NCBI GenBank assembly: GCA_031763025.1
Contig: JASSKH010000010.1
Coordinates: 13,843,427 to 13,907,426 of the forward strand
Source: Macrocystis pyrifera
Lineage: Eukaryota; Sar; Phaeophyceae; Laminariales; Laminariaceae
DNA length: 64,000 nucleotides
Direction: 5' to 3'
Part shown: positions 27,770-39,258 of the stretch, piece by piece
Layout of the letters: the number at the start of each line of letters is the position of its first letter
Position numbering within the stretch: the first letter of the stretch is position 1
Position numbers and translations under genes: made by a program
Notes under the pieces: generated by a model
Seen by the model: the letters and a program-made list of their open reading frames with translations, nothing else
Told to the model about the DNA's origin: nothing
The model's database searches: none

Positions 27770-28585
27770 GATGCTGCCTATACCAGGAGCCAGGTACTTT
27801 ACGTGATCCCGTCTTGTGCTCGCCGTTTGGCTGCGCTTGGGCAAAGTTTCCTGCACCAGTCGAGGTTAGGATAGGTTTGGCGAGTTTATTCGCAACAGTT
27901 TTTCCTCGTCCTCCGGGTCCTCTTTTTTGCGATTGACGACCATACAATCAAGGTGCTGCCGCGGGAACGTGTACAGTATCTTAATACAGTAGGGAGTACG
28001 TACAGATAAATTCGATTCAGACAGAGAGCGCTCACGCACTGACCGTTCGTTGCGGCACAGCAGCAAGACAGATACGTCTCGCTATTAAAACAAGTTGTTT
28101 TTTGTAGAGCTCCTTACTGCGCAAAGGACGTACTCGTAGTGAGTAGAGAGCGTCGCTGTGATTTCATTGGTTCGCGGAACGCGTGAGAGCATGGACGTGG
28201 AAAATTCGATGGAAATCGACGTTTTGTAGGACTGCCTGACGCACGGAAGAAAATCAGGTACGTATGCAGGAAAGGGGAGGCAGCAGTATAAAAAAAAAAC
28301 CGCGAGCTGTAATGCAGAGTACCGTGATGGCACTGAGAAACAATGTACTGGTGCTCACGTTTAGCCTCCCCAGCAATTAGAAGATTTAACATGCGCCGCA
28401 AAACTAACGTATACAGCGAGAGAAGCACTAGTCGAGTGGACCCCGCCACGTGGTATGCCAACCAAGACTGAAGGGGAAAAACCTCGCCAAGGTTTTCCGT
28501 TGAGGACAAAAAACACCCTCATCAGCACAACAATATACAGATCTAGTACTCCGAAGCATATAAGCTATAAACATATGTATACACA

Positions 28586-28700
28586 GAGTTCAATTCTTGG
28601 ATGGACACCATGTTACAGAGCAAAGCTGACCGCACGTGCCATTCATAATGTGGGTGGAGGTCACCCTCGCCGTGGGAGCGTGCCACAGCTATAAAACTTC
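28586..28700 (-). mobile_element. LTR/primer-binding-site fragment related to the 44.7-52.2 kb element
   Basis: At 28611 a block begins TGTTACAGAG and continues with weak similarity to the LTR at 51699. On its left the minus strand reads TGGTGTCCATCCAAGAATTG, nearly the same primer binding site as the large element. It therefore looks like the 5' LTR end plus primer site of a diverged relative. Further extent is unclear. Confidence 0.6.
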
Positions 28701-29699
28701 TATCCAGTAAAAAGCTCGTATATACGACCGTTCATTCTGCGTGCAGCATATCACATGTTAGTACACTCATCGTGGGCACCGTTCCAACATCACACGTCAA
28801 AACTTGTCGAGTTCATGTATCGATTACCATCTCAGCGGCCTGATTGTCGTACACCTGAGGTCTGGCATGCTCTCAAGCCAGTTATGCTTCTGCCGTAGCT
28901 GGCCCTTCGTCTCGCAACGAGCGCATGGGAAGAGGCCCGCAGGCTACATACAACGAGTACAATAAAACTCCTGCTAATATTACGTGCGGGAGGCGGGGGA
29001 ACGGGCAGAATGTGTCTCCGTCGTACTCGCGCAATCGGAGTAGATTGGATAACGGGCTAGGGTACGAGTAGCACGGGACGTACGATTAATGGTCAGACTG
29101 GCCTTATGGTGTGAGATGTTACTTAGCCCCACAGGGGAAAACAAGGGGCATAAGCTGCGGGTTAGCCGGTCTCATTAATCTTCGTGGGGTTTCGTAGTGG
29201 GTAAAAATTAACGGAGACCCCATCACGGGTCCAGAGGTTTGATGGCGTGTTGCCACATCACTGGCAGGCCCTTTTAGCACGTCGGCGAACGTGCCTTGCC
29301 TGCAGTAGAAAAAAACTAACCCGAGAATTCTTGAGCTATAGTAAAATGTAGATTTCCGTACGAAACTGGTGTTCGTGAGGCGGGTTGAATTCGAGTAACG
29401 GAATAATTTGAAGTGAGGCCGACGTACAACTTTGCGACGCACGCGTCCAGTCCCCAGTCGGCGTAAGACAGCGGTGGCAACGAGCTACGAGCACGTCGGA
29501 GCGGACGAAGGAGAGAGCTGGCTCTTTTTGTCGCAGCTGGTGATACCGTGGTATCACAACCTTCGCGTGGTAGAAGACAGCGAGACCAATTTGAGTAAAG
29601 CAAAAAGGCATGTTTCTCCTGGGATTGGCTTGTCGTTGCCTCCTTTTCCTATATATTCTACAAGCCTCAACTGGAAAGCCGCTTGGATGCACAGTTAAG
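28701..29699. other. No gene recognised
   Basis: Unique-looking DNA with frames of up to 118 codons on the minus strand. None has a recognisable motif or splice-linked partner. Confidence 0.4.
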
Positions 29700-30260
29700 C
29701 TGAGCCTCCTCCGTTTTTTTTGTTGTTGTGTTTGTCGGCTTTTTGTTTAAAAAAAAACGGCTTTATCGATTTTACCCGAAATCTCAACAAAATGGCTTTC
29801 GGCTCATCTCGGCTTAAATTGAAATCGGCTCGGAAAAAAGAAAACGGCAGACACCAGAAAAACACGGTATTCGGTCCGAAAAAACGATTTTTCGGCTTTT
29901 TCGTCTCGAATATATAAAAATCGGCTCGTTTACACGGAAGTTGGCTCTCGTTGTGTTGGAAGCAGGCTCGATCGCGTGTATATCAGCAGAGCGTTGTCCA
30001 CATCGGCCAGCAGGCGCCAGAAATCTGTAATGCAGCTCCCATTTAATTCATTTTGCATATTTTCGTTCGAAATAACAAGTATTAGGCATTTTCGTACAGA
30101 GGAGTGAAAATTGGGGTTTTAGCAGAATCCGGCCCCCGGTACTCAAAATCGCCCCTCTCCCCTCCAAATCGGCTCGAGGAAAAAAACCCGGGCTTTTTCA
30201 CACCAAAATCAGCCTTTTCGGTCTTTTCGGCGAAAACCGGCGGAGGCTCAGCCTCGTCAC
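29700..30260. repeat. Degenerate CGGCTTTT/AATCGGCTC repeat
   Basis: CGGCT recurs every 15-40 bases on the plus strand at 29738-29990 and as its complement on the other strand at 30120-30245. Typical contexts are 'AAAATCGGCTCG' and 'CGGCTTTTTC'. The two parts are in opposite orientation with about 130 bases of other DNA between. Confidence 0.65.
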
Positions 30261-30599
30261 AGTGAGCTACAAAGAGGATTGCCGTAACGCTCTTCAGCGT
30301 AGTCAAGTACCTTAGACTGTTCATGCCCATGGCGGGGATGTATGTCTCAGGTGCAGAACACTCGCGACCGAAGTATACTCAGAGGGGAAAATTGAGTACA
30401 GCAGCATCGACCCTTGAGAAAATCGAAATGCCTTCCAGATAGGCACTCGGATTGGGAGTTGAGTATCGGCCCATTCGAAAAAAATACGTGGAAATTATTG
30501 GCTCGATGGGGGGCTGATGCATACAGACAAGGTTTGCGGTGGAGATTGGGGATTTGTGATATGATATAGTATCGGGCTATATACGTGGTTATGAAATAG

Positions 30600-31060
30600 C
30601 TCGGAGTATCGAAGCCTGTAACACCCGAAGATTATTCTTGGCTCTGAAGTTTCCGTTGGCAAATAATAGTCAAAGACCTGAACACCGGAAGAGTATTCCT
30701 GGGGCTTTAAAGTTTATCTCGGTAGATAAGACAGCCAGTACTATTGAGGCTTTCATCAGGACGGAAGGAATGATCCTAGGACAGACCTCCCTTAAATACA
30801 AGATAACTCATAGAATTGGCTTTTAGTAGGCTACAGAAGTATCCTACGGTTTGGCTACTCCTTTGGTTAGGATCATCGACAGGAGAAGAGTAGACCAGCG
30901 TCCAAAGAAAGTTCCTCGGGGAAGGGAATTTATGTTGCCGCGGAGGGACGTGGGAACAACGAAAAGTACGACGAGTCGAGGCATGCAGCCACGAGTCGTT
31001 GGGCGCAGAGTAGAGGCGGATTACTCTGTAGGTGTGGCATAGGTGCTTCATTCATCGGAC
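30600..31060. repeat. Short tandem duplication near 30620-30720, otherwise unclear
   Basis: 'ACCCGAAGATTATTCTTGGC' at 30623 recurs as 'ACCGGAAGAGTATTCCTGGG' at about 30685. The rest is A/G-rich. The frames here have no recognisable motif, and it may be retroelement-derived. Confidence 0.4.
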
Positions 31061-31263
31061 GGTTTCAGCCTGCTGAATGCCTAAAACCTGACCAAGGTGT
31101 ACAGCGCATGCGGCGCGTGGGCCTACACCGAGTGTCTTTAGACGCTTCCAAGGCTAGGAAGAGAATACGTGCAAAGCCTAAAAAGTGAACTAAGGCAATA
31201 AGTGCTAAGGCTGAACTGAGTGTTCGCTCGCATAAATCCATCGTTCCGCGTGACCGCAAGCCT

Positions 31264-31616
31264 AATCGAGTATCTGCACGCTCGTAATCGGAGTTTCGGT
31301 CATCGTTTGCTTCGCTCTTACCTGAGCGAAGCACTGGCGCCACTTTGACTGCCAACGGGTCCAACTTACGGGTTGAGGAGGCAAGGCAGGTGAGCGTTGA
31401 CAGCTCACACCGGGGAGCTTGTCGCTACATGGTGAACCCAGGGAGATAATCGAGTATCTGCACTGCTCGTAATCGGAGTTTTTGGTGATCGTTTGCTTCG
31501 CTCTCGCCTGAGCGAAGCGCTGGAGCCACTTAGACTGCCAACGGGCCCAACTTACGAAGTGAGGAGGCAAGTCAGGTGAGCGTTGACAGCTCACGCCGGG
31601 GAGATTGCCGAAACAT
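31264..31616. repeat. 184-base tandem duplication
   Basis: 31264-31447 and 31448-31616 share 'CGAGTATCTGCAC', 'CTCGTAATCGGAGTTT', 'ATCGTTTGCTTCGCTCT', 'GACTGCCAACGGG' and 'GGTGAGCGTTGACAGCTCAC'. Identity is roughly 90%. Confidence 0.85.
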
Positions 31617-31829
31617 TTACCCGTCTAGCGGGTTAATGGAAGGGGGCAGAGTGGGCTTTATACCTAGAATCAAGCCTCATTCGAATCACTCTCAATCTGC
31701 TCCCTTTTCTCTCATCATAAAGGGGAATAACAGAACAACAAAGAAATAAGTCTCTTGAGCAAGAGAAGCCGCCTTCCGAGCCAGTTCCTGCATTCCACTG
31801 CTCTTACCTCTATCATCGGGCTCTACTAC

Positions 31830-32210
31830 GCTTGGCGTCGTCAACAGAGCCTGGAGTGCTATAAGGATCACTCTGGGCTGGGTAATCGATCGACTTTTAC
31901 CCCTATAGTTCAGTAAATAATACCATCACATTCGATGTCGTCGAGGACATGAGCTCGAATCTAACTTCGGACGTTTCTTCATAGAGAGGCTTGCGCGTGC
32001 GTCCCTGAAAACATATCTCCTTGGTTCCCCAGGTATTGAAACGAAGCGGGTAGGTCAGCGTACGGCCGTACACGGTACCGACGCCCCAAAGATTCCGCCT
32101 TTCAGAGGGGTAGAGAGTGTTTCAGGGACTACCCTCGGCTGGGTATTCGATCGATCTTTTACCCCTATAGCTCAGGAGGTAACACCCTCACAGATTAGCA
32201 TTGAATTGCC
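31830..32210. repeat. Two tRNA-like repeat heads and a TGGCGTCGTC motif
   Basis: 'GGCTGGGTAATCGATCGAC' with 'TTTTACCCCTATAGTTCAG' at about 31877 recurs as 'GGCTGGGTATTCGATCGA' with 'TTTTACCCCTATAGCTCAGG' at 32138. The latter part resembles a tRNA A box, and 'GAGCTCGAATCTAAC' at 31952 a weak B box. At 31832 'TGGCGTCGTCAACAG' matches the primer-site motif of the two miniature LTR elements. It is probably a degraded small retroelement. Confidence 0.4.
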
Positions 32211-32259
32211 CTCCCTGAAAATATTGCGCTATACCCGGTAGGTATACATATATTGTATT

Positions 32260-33110
32260 TGCTTCGTTTCTCTCGAGGTTGGATTGATGATTTTGGCGGC
32301 CGATCTTTCAACCTAGATTGAGAATTAGAGATTGGCCAATCATTTTTTTACTGTAGCGCAGAGAAATATATGTGCTGCTCTGATATTTCCTATGTGTTAC
32401 CCTAGTACGTGCGTGTGCTACTGTGTAATGTCTCTATGACCATCGGGGTGGTTGTGGTCGGTCTTATGGTCAAGGTTAGGATGAGGTTAGAGTTCGGTTC
32501 GCAACCAGCGACATCACATTTTGTTCGGACGATCTGCTAAAACACAGAGCAGCAGCAGCGACGAAATAACATAAAAAAAACGCCGGGGAAACGTCAAGTT
32601 CGCCGCCAAAGCCCAACGAGATTGATCAACGGCGTTGTTAAGGTCATTGCCCGCCGTTGACGAAGGACCGTGCAAGTAGGCGTTAAGCCACGAGCTCTTA
32701 GCGTCGATCGGAGTTGAAGTCGACATATACTGCTGAAACGTGCGAGCACAACGCAGGACACACCGCGCTCGCGGGCGAAGCCGCGCTTGCGGGAGACCCC
32801 ACCGTGCCGTTCGCGCTGTTAGGCGAACCCACGCTCGCACTTACGCTTCGGTACGCTGTGCCGGATGACGTGCGCACGCGAGTGTTGTTGTGTTGTAAGA
32901 ATACACAAGACCGGGGCGAAGGACAAACGCCTTCGTTAAAAAAAGCACGGTTCACAGAAGAACTCCTTACAGCAGTATTAATAGTGTTTTTTCGTCCGTT
33001 ACTACCTGGTACCTGGTACCAAGTAAGAAGATCTTAGTCAACAATCAATATAGCCCCCTCTTCATAGCTTGGTTCTGGAAGTGGCCACACCGGAACATAG
33101 ACTAACTCAT
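32260..33110. other. No gene recognised
   Basis: A GC-rich stretch at 32740-32860 contains Ala/Gly/Leu coding with a GCTCGCGGGCGAAGCC repeat ('ALAGEAALAGDPT' in the plus frame), but there is no domain or convincing splice site. Confidence 0.4.
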
Positions 33111-33120
33111 TGAAGCTGTC

Positions 33121-33332
33121 GTCCATATGCAAGTCCGCCTCTCAAGCGGTTTTTAGTACGATGCAGCTCACCCTTCATGCGACTCGCCGAACACCACGGC
33201 GCTTTGCGCTTGGTGCAAGCAATGTCTGCCTGGTCAGTGAAAATCCGACGTGCTCTGTCCCGGCATTGTAGGGATGCGAGGGTCTACGGCCATGCGACTA
33301 CGGCCATGCATGATATCGAGTACCCTCCCCCC
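33121..33332 (+). mobile_element. LINE 3'-end repeat, opposite orientation, C tail
   Basis: Reverse complement of 4291-4510: shared 'TGCAGCTCACCCTTCATGCG', 'GCTTGGTGCAAGCAA' and 'GGGATGCGAGGGTCTACGG'. The sense strand ends GAGTACC followed by a C-rich tail (33319-33336). It has the same family and tail type as 4046-4510. Confidence 0.78.
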
Positions 33333-34280
33333 CTCCCCCACAGCTTGATTTGTGTTTTACATTTGTTTCTGTTATATTTGTGGTTGATGATTTTTGTTCG
33401 CACTTATCTGGTGTTGTGTGTTGAGGCGTTCTACGATAGAGGTCTCACAATGGGGGGATTTGTTTTTTTCTGAGCCACCACGGCATCCTCACCGGGCGCC
33501 AGTTGAAGGAGATACAAGACCCCAGATCATGTGGACATCTGTATCTAAGTATTGAAAGTGCGTTGTTTTTCTCCGTAGAATTCCGCATTATAACTTGGGG
33601 CGACATAGGACCCTCAGAAAATTTAGGGTGAACCTCTATCGTAGAACGCCTCTGCTGATTAGTTCCCTTCGCCTCTCCGCTAGTGTGTTGTTGTTGTTGT
33701 TGTATGCTATATATTGACTATTTCTTGTTTTCCTCCATCCGCCCCCACCAGTTAGTTGATACCTATCTGTTGTTGATGTGTGTTGATGTTTTTTCACTTG
33801 TTGTGGTTGATTGCTTGTTTCGCAGTTCATGATTTGCTGTTGTTTTTGCTTTTGTACTCGGTGATGTAATCGAGAAAACATCACGTGGTATTTGATAGTT
33901 AACGAAATTCGATGGTGGTGGTGATGTTGATGGTGGTGCTAGGTCGTGCGTATTCTGGGAATCGGGGATACGTACCAAAGTATGTATTTTAGGGAAATGA
34001 AAGTAATGGTTGTTTTTCCCATGTGTGGTCGGGATTCCTTTTAATTTTATTGCTTCTTCCCATTTATTATCTTCGCATCTTCGCCCTCATTTTCTCTGAG
34101 TAGAGCCTAGAGCTTACCTGATTGACGTAGGGTCGGGGTTAGGGTGAGGGATAGTCCTTATTCGTCTCGTATACAGTCTGTATCAACCATTTTCTCGACT
34201 TAGTGGTAAGCCCCCCCCTGTTTTTCTCCCCCTCCTGTTGACTTTTTCAGACCAACGATTAAGGGGAATTTTGGAAGGGC
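33333..34280. other. No gene recognised
   Basis: T/G-rich DNA with a (GTT)n stretch at 33687-33702 and a GGTGGTGGTGATG stretch near 33915. No exon recognised. Confidence 0.45.
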
Positions 34281-34364
34281 TTTTAGAACCGCAGTCCCGT
34301 TTTGAGGACAAACTACTTGAAATTTGAGTGGTTTGTCCCTAAAGCGGGACTGCGGTCTTTAAAG
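34281..34364. mobile_element. MITE family B, copy 3
   Basis: Ends 'TTTTAGAACCGCAGTCCCG' and 'GCGGGACTGCGGTCTTTAA'; inner arms GACAAACTACTT and GTGGTTTGTC. It abuts the fold-back element on its right. Confidence 0.88.
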
Positions 34365-34365
34365 T

Positions 34366-34564
34366 AAGAACTGAGTTTTTTGCCGAATACCCGCGATTTA
34401 CTCGGGGGGACAGTCAAAAACATCGATAGAATCCTCTGGAGAAACAGAAAACTGTTCGAGACAACTCTCGGAAAACTCCGGGGAGCATGCTGAGGAGTCT
34501 ACCGGTCTTTGTGACTGCCTCGACGAGCAAAACGCGTATATTAGGCCAAAAAACTCAGTTCCTG
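34366..34564. mobile_element. Fold-back element of about 200 bases between two family-B MITEs
   Basis: Left arm 'GAACTGAGTTTTTTGCCG' and right arm 'GGCCAAAAAACTCAGTTC' are complementary, with further pairing of CCCGCG..GGGACAGTC against GACTGCC..CGCGT. The left half recurs at 62951-63038. Confidence 0.72.
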
Positions 34565-34600
34565 GAACCTAAACAATAATTTCCCCTACTAAAGTTGGTC

Positions 34601-34673
34601 TGAGGACCACAGTCCCGTTTTTGGGACTTAGAATTTGACTGGTCTGTCCCCAAAACGAGACTGCTGTCTAAAA
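34601..34673. mobile_element. MITE family B, copy 4
   Basis: Ends 'GGACCACAGTCCCGTT' and 'AACGAGACTGCTGTCTAAAA'. It is somewhat shorter than the others. Confidence 0.82.
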
Positions 34674-34941
34674 GGGGTTTAATCGTCGTAACTCACATCC
34701 GGGGGTCACATAGAGCAGTAGTAGCAGGCTCTCCTCCCCCCTCCTCACTACAACCGTTGTTACAAGCAGTAGTACGGGTCGTGCCTTCTTTTGTGTCGCG
34801 AGTAGACTGCAGCCATTTCTTCCCCCGTCGACTCGCGTCGAATTACGGCTACTCACGCTATGCGCTCTCAGCAGTTGATCCCTCTTTTTACAAATCAGAA
34901 ACACATACGAGCTGGTTCCAGCGACAGCCGAGGATTAACAG

Positions 34942-35248
34942 CTTCGCACTTTTGCACTTTTGTTTTTGAGAGTTGGAAAACGAAGCTTGGCACGGTTGTG
35001 CGTCATGACAAGATGAAAAAACAGGCCACTATTTTGTGGTCTTGTTCGATTTTTTTTTTTTGGTTCTTGAGATATATTTTCTGATTTTTTTTCTGATTTT
35101 TTTCGGCAACTTTAACCCTCCCTCAGTCACGAAAATAAATAAAAAACTGAAAAAAAGACCAGCGCCCAGTTGTTCCATCTCGTCATGACGCACAACCTTA
35201 GGAAATTTCATTTTCCAAACCTCAAAAACCAAATTGCAAAAGTTATTC
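34942..35248. mobile_element. Fold-back element with arms of about 75 bases
   Basis: 'TTTTTGAGAGTTGGAAAACG' and 'GGTTGTGCGTCATGACAAG' in the left arm are mirrored by 'CGTCATGACGCACAACC' and 'TTTTCCAAACCTCAAAAAC' in the right arm. The centre is T-rich then A-rich and also partly complementary. Confidence 0.82.
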
Positions 35249-35315
35249 CCGTGAAGAGTAAATTTATCCCTAGGGTTGTTCAAAAGCTCGAAAAGCTCAA
35301 TACATTCATCGTTCT

Positions 35316-35425
35316 ACTACGGGGGTCTATAGTTGACAGGACCTATGACATACATAAAAAAACTGTATATTTAGGTATTTTTACTAACAATATTTGGTCC
35401 TGTTTACTATGGTCCCCCGTAATAG
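35316..35425 (-). mobile_element. MITE family A, inverted
   Basis: Left end 'CTACGGGGGTCTATAGTTGA', right end 'CTATGGTCCCCCGTAATAG'. Confidence 0.9.
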
Positions 35426-35849
35426 TACTTTGGCAGGCGTTAAATGTAGCAGCCTTGCATGTTTCGCAGATCAAAACAATTACCAGGTATCACGCACGTC
35501 TTCCCCTTGTTGATACGATCATGCAACCACTTCTATATAGCGTCGAATTATTCGACGTATTAGCCGATGTATGGCCTAAATACGAATTAATACGAATTTT
35601 ACTATACGGCACTTTAAATCCCTATGCAACACCGCCTCCGCAAGTAATGTGAACGATGTCCATATCTCGCGAACTACAACTCGCACGACATAGCGATGTG
35701 TTCCCCTTGTTCAAGCGGGCATACTATATATGTGGATATCTTTTTTAGTGTTGAAAATCTCGACGTATTCCGGTTTTTATTGCCCGAAGCTGGAATTGGA
35801 CGTGTGTCGCTGGAACCAGCTCGTACGTACTCGTATCTTGGTACATACC

Positions 35850-35966
35850 TATTCCGGAGGACCATAGTAAATAGGACCTACGGTATACACAAAAACCTAT
35901 ACATTTACCTATTTTTACATTTTTACCAACAATATTTGGTCTTATTTACTATGGTCCCCCGTAATA
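35850..35966 (-). mobile_element. MITE family A, inverted
   Basis: Left end 'ATTCCGGAGGACCATAG', right end 'CTATGGTCCCCCGTAATA'. The core has a duplicated 'TTTTTACATTTTTACC'. Confidence 0.9.
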
Positions 35967-36104
35967 GTATGCGAGGAAAATACGTGCGCATGCTATGTTT
36001 GGGGACCGTCGATGGTGGCGGTGTTGGTGGTGGTGCTGGGTCGTGCGTCGTAAGTGTGACGGATGTATGATGTGTGCGCGTTCTCTACAGGTAGGTCCGC
36101 ATCT

Positions 36105-36872
36105 TGTTACATGGTATCCCCTCTCCCCTGTTGCGGCGTTCTGATTTGTAGCAATCGTCCCCTCATCATGCATGGCAGGCGTTGTCGCCTGCTTTTCTGA
36201 TGAGCGCCTCGCCCCTTCGTTCAGAAGACATCTGGCGAGGCAAACCGCAACTAATACAAGAGCTTACACCACATCCTCAAGCACCTCGTGTGAGTGACCA
36301 GAGCAGAGCCAAAGGCATCAACCTGCTAGCAGTAGTCGGTCCCTAGGTCCATACTGCCTTACACTTAACACTGGCGTCGTCGACTAGACGCTTTTGGTAT
36401 CTCGTTCGAGGTCTGTTTTTTTTTTCCCCGCGGACAATCTGGCTTTCGCAATGTCACGTGTAATCGGCTACCGCCTTGCAGGTTAGAGGTGTGGGAGTAG
36501 TGGGTTGTGAAGTGTCGCATCTTCGATCCATTCTCCGAATTCTCCGGATTGTTCTAGTTCTTCCCTGAGTTTCCATGAATCTGCATATACGACCCTTCAG
36601 GGTGGGCTAGTGTTATGGTATCCCCTCTCCCCTGTTGCGGCGTTCTGATTTGTAGCAATCGTCCCCTCATCATGCATGGCAGGCGTTGGCGCCTGCTTTT
36701 CTGATGAGCGCCTCGCCCCTTCGTTCAGAAGACATCTGGCGAGGCAAACCGCAACTAATACAAGAGCTTACACCATCCTCAAGCACCTCGTGTGAGTGAC
36801 CAGAGCAGAGCCAAAGGCATCAACCTGCTAGCAGTAGTCGGTCCCTAGGTCCATACTGCCTTACACTTAACA
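36105..36872 (+). mobile_element. Complete miniature LTR element (TRIM-like), 768 bases
   Basis: Direct repeats 36105-36370 and 36611-36872 (266 and 262 bases) begin TGTTA and end TTAACA, and differ by small indels and a few bases. The 240-base interior starts one base after the first LTR with TGGCGTCGTCGACTAGACG, a tRNA-type primer site. It ends CAGGGTGGGCTAG, a polypurine tract next to the second LTR. ATCT flanks both outer ends (36101-36104 and 36873-36876). There is no coding capacity, so it must rely on proteins of another element. Confidence 0.9.
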
Positions 36873-36876
36873 ATCT

Positions 36877-37975
36877 GTTAACAACATACTGCTGTACGTC
36901 ACTCCCAGGTACTGGTTGTTTTGCTGTGGTGGTATCATGATCGATCGTTGTTCTGCAGGCAGTCTGAGTGTTGGAAATCGCGCCAAGAAAGGCGCAATAC
37001 GTTTAAAGCGATCCAATCGTATTTTTGATCTTTATTTTTGATCACGATTGATTGATCTCAAACGAAAATACAATCACTTATGGAGCTTGGATGCGGCTTA
37101 GGATTTAATGAATAGAAAGTAACGAGTACATAGTAAGATGCAGCAGAGAGCAAAGACAACGAACACATAGAGTATCGAACATAAAGCATAAAATGAAGTA
37201 GACAGAAGATAGGTAGACGTTGTGCATAGGTTTCCTTTGTATCCGGGGATTTCTTTCAGGAATGTTTTGATCGATCAACAGTGAAGTTCATGCTGCACAT
37301 TGATTGTCGGATGGCAAGCCTAATGATAATATAATCACTCATCGCGATTAAGTATTAATAATTCATCTAACGAGGCAACCGTAAAATTAAAAATAAATAA
37401 ATGCTGACCATGCAAAACATTGAAAACCAGGGCCTGAAGTAAGAATGTACTGGAGATGCGAGTATTTATTTGGCGAACATTGGATTGAAGATGGGCTCCA
37501 TGTTGTCAGCGAGAAGACGAAACAGGAGACAAAATGTTGGTAACGTTGCTCCTGTAGTATTTCACTGAGGGTTTAGGAGGCGTTTTGGCATTTCGAATAT
37601 ATCGTGATCACGGGATATGTTTTTTTTTCGCGATCTCGATTATTGTAGTATATATCGCGATTTTATCGCGATTAAATCGTGATCGCAAAACGCGATTTTT
37701 AACACTTTCGTCTGCAGGTCGTTCGTGTTCTTTTCGTACGTATTGCCTCTTCGAAGCTTCGAAATGAAATCTCGGAAGATATTTTCGAATTACAATCGAA
37801 ATTCCATGGGCCATCTGACAGACGGAATGTCGTTGTTCTTCTTCGTGGTGTAGTATTAATATTGATATCAATAGTGCTTTTTTTCGTGGCTGACTGCTGT
37901 CACCACTTCTTTCAGTGGTTGCAACTCCCATCATAACCGGACAGAACAGGAGGAGTTGCTACTGACTACTGCTGT
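36877..37975. other. No gene recognised; ATCGCGAT dyads
   Basis: AT-rich DNA. At 37600-37700 'ATCGCGATTTTATCGCGAT' and related motifs repeat. Confidence 0.5.
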
Positions 37976-38072
37976 TGTAGTAAATAGGACCTAAGGTATC
38001 CACAAAAAAACTATATATTTGCCTATTTTTACTAACAATTTTTGGTCCTATTTACTATGGTCCCCCGCAATA
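37976..38072 (-). mobile_element. MITE family A, left end truncated
   Basis: It starts at 'TAGTAAATAGGACC' without the TTACGGGGGACCA terminus. The right end 'CTATGGTCCCCCGCAATA' is complete. Confidence 0.85.
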
Positions 38073-39258
38073 CCGACCGTCGTCTCCAGCCCGTCGGGAT
38101 GCATATTCGAGCGGTATTGAATATCGTATAAGACGGACGCAAGCACACACCCCGGTGGTATTTTTCTTACCTTTGACCATGCATATCGTCACCAGGGGTG
38201 CTGTTGTAGGGGGGTGTTGTATCTAGCGCACCCCCCGGTGATAAGCACCATGCACGGGAGCCCCGCCGCTGGGGTGTGTGATAACGAGGGGGTTGTGCCA
38301 GCGTGATCATTGATCGCTACGGAGTGTGAAAAGACTCCGGCAGACTGCAGGGGGGGTGTGCTAACAGCCGGGGGGGGGGGGGGTGTTACAGGCGGTGTAC
38401 CAATGAGGGCGTGTGTTAACAAGGACTGCGCTGATGCATTGTTCGGGTTTTGGGTCTGAAGTCAGTTTTGTTTTTACTCCCGCTTGCCGGTGACAGTAAG
38501 GCCCACGCTTATTCCGGTAACCCGGCGTAGACAGCGAGAAACCACGCCTTTTTGCGATGTCGGAGAAAGATTAGCGGTACCGGGACCACACTCGAAGACG
38601 AAACATCCGAGCGAGGGTTGTTGTGCCTCAGGGGCCTTCTTCGTTCCACTGAAAAACTGACTGCTCGCCGATACCCTGGTATGCGTAGTGATACGAATCT
38701 TTCCTTCCGTAGCACTGAGCCAGGGTAGCAGTGCGTCCTGTTTCGTAACGACCAATTCCGTCATTGGTCACGAAACTACCGTACCGCCGTACCGTACCCG
38801 ATTCAGGCTGATACTTACTGGCAATATATCCAAACCGGTGCGTGCGTGTTGTGGGTGAATGGTGTCCACCGGGTGTGATACTTTTTGGGAGTTTGCTGTG
38901 TTTTCTGACGCACGTCCGAAGGGGGTGTGAGTATTCAGCGTATACCCCCGGTGATGAAGTGACCGTCGTGGAACAACTAAAAAAAATATCCCCCCGGGTG
39001 TGCTTTTGCAGGGAGAGGGGGGGGGGGGGGGTGATATCTAAGGGGGGGGGTGTGCTATCATCCATGTTAAAACCTGGGTACGGTACAAAAATACAAGAAC
39101 TACTGCCAACAAAGCAGCAGCCTACTATTAAAAATAGTGTGTGTCACGCTCCTCATTCCGCCAACTATTATTATTACCGAATTACCGGTACATTTTTGTC
39201 TGAGGTATAGTATTTGTTTCAGTTACCATACGATACAGCAGTAGTAGTCAGCAGCAGT
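38073..39258. other. No gene recognised; GGGGTGTG-rich repeats
   Basis: Multiple 'GGGGGTGTGCTAACA'-type pieces at 38200-38420 and 38930-39060 (GGGTGTGCT, CCCCCGGTGATGA) suggest a diverged G-rich minisatellite in both orientations. The frames on the minus strand at 38474-38764 show no motif. Confidence 0.45.
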
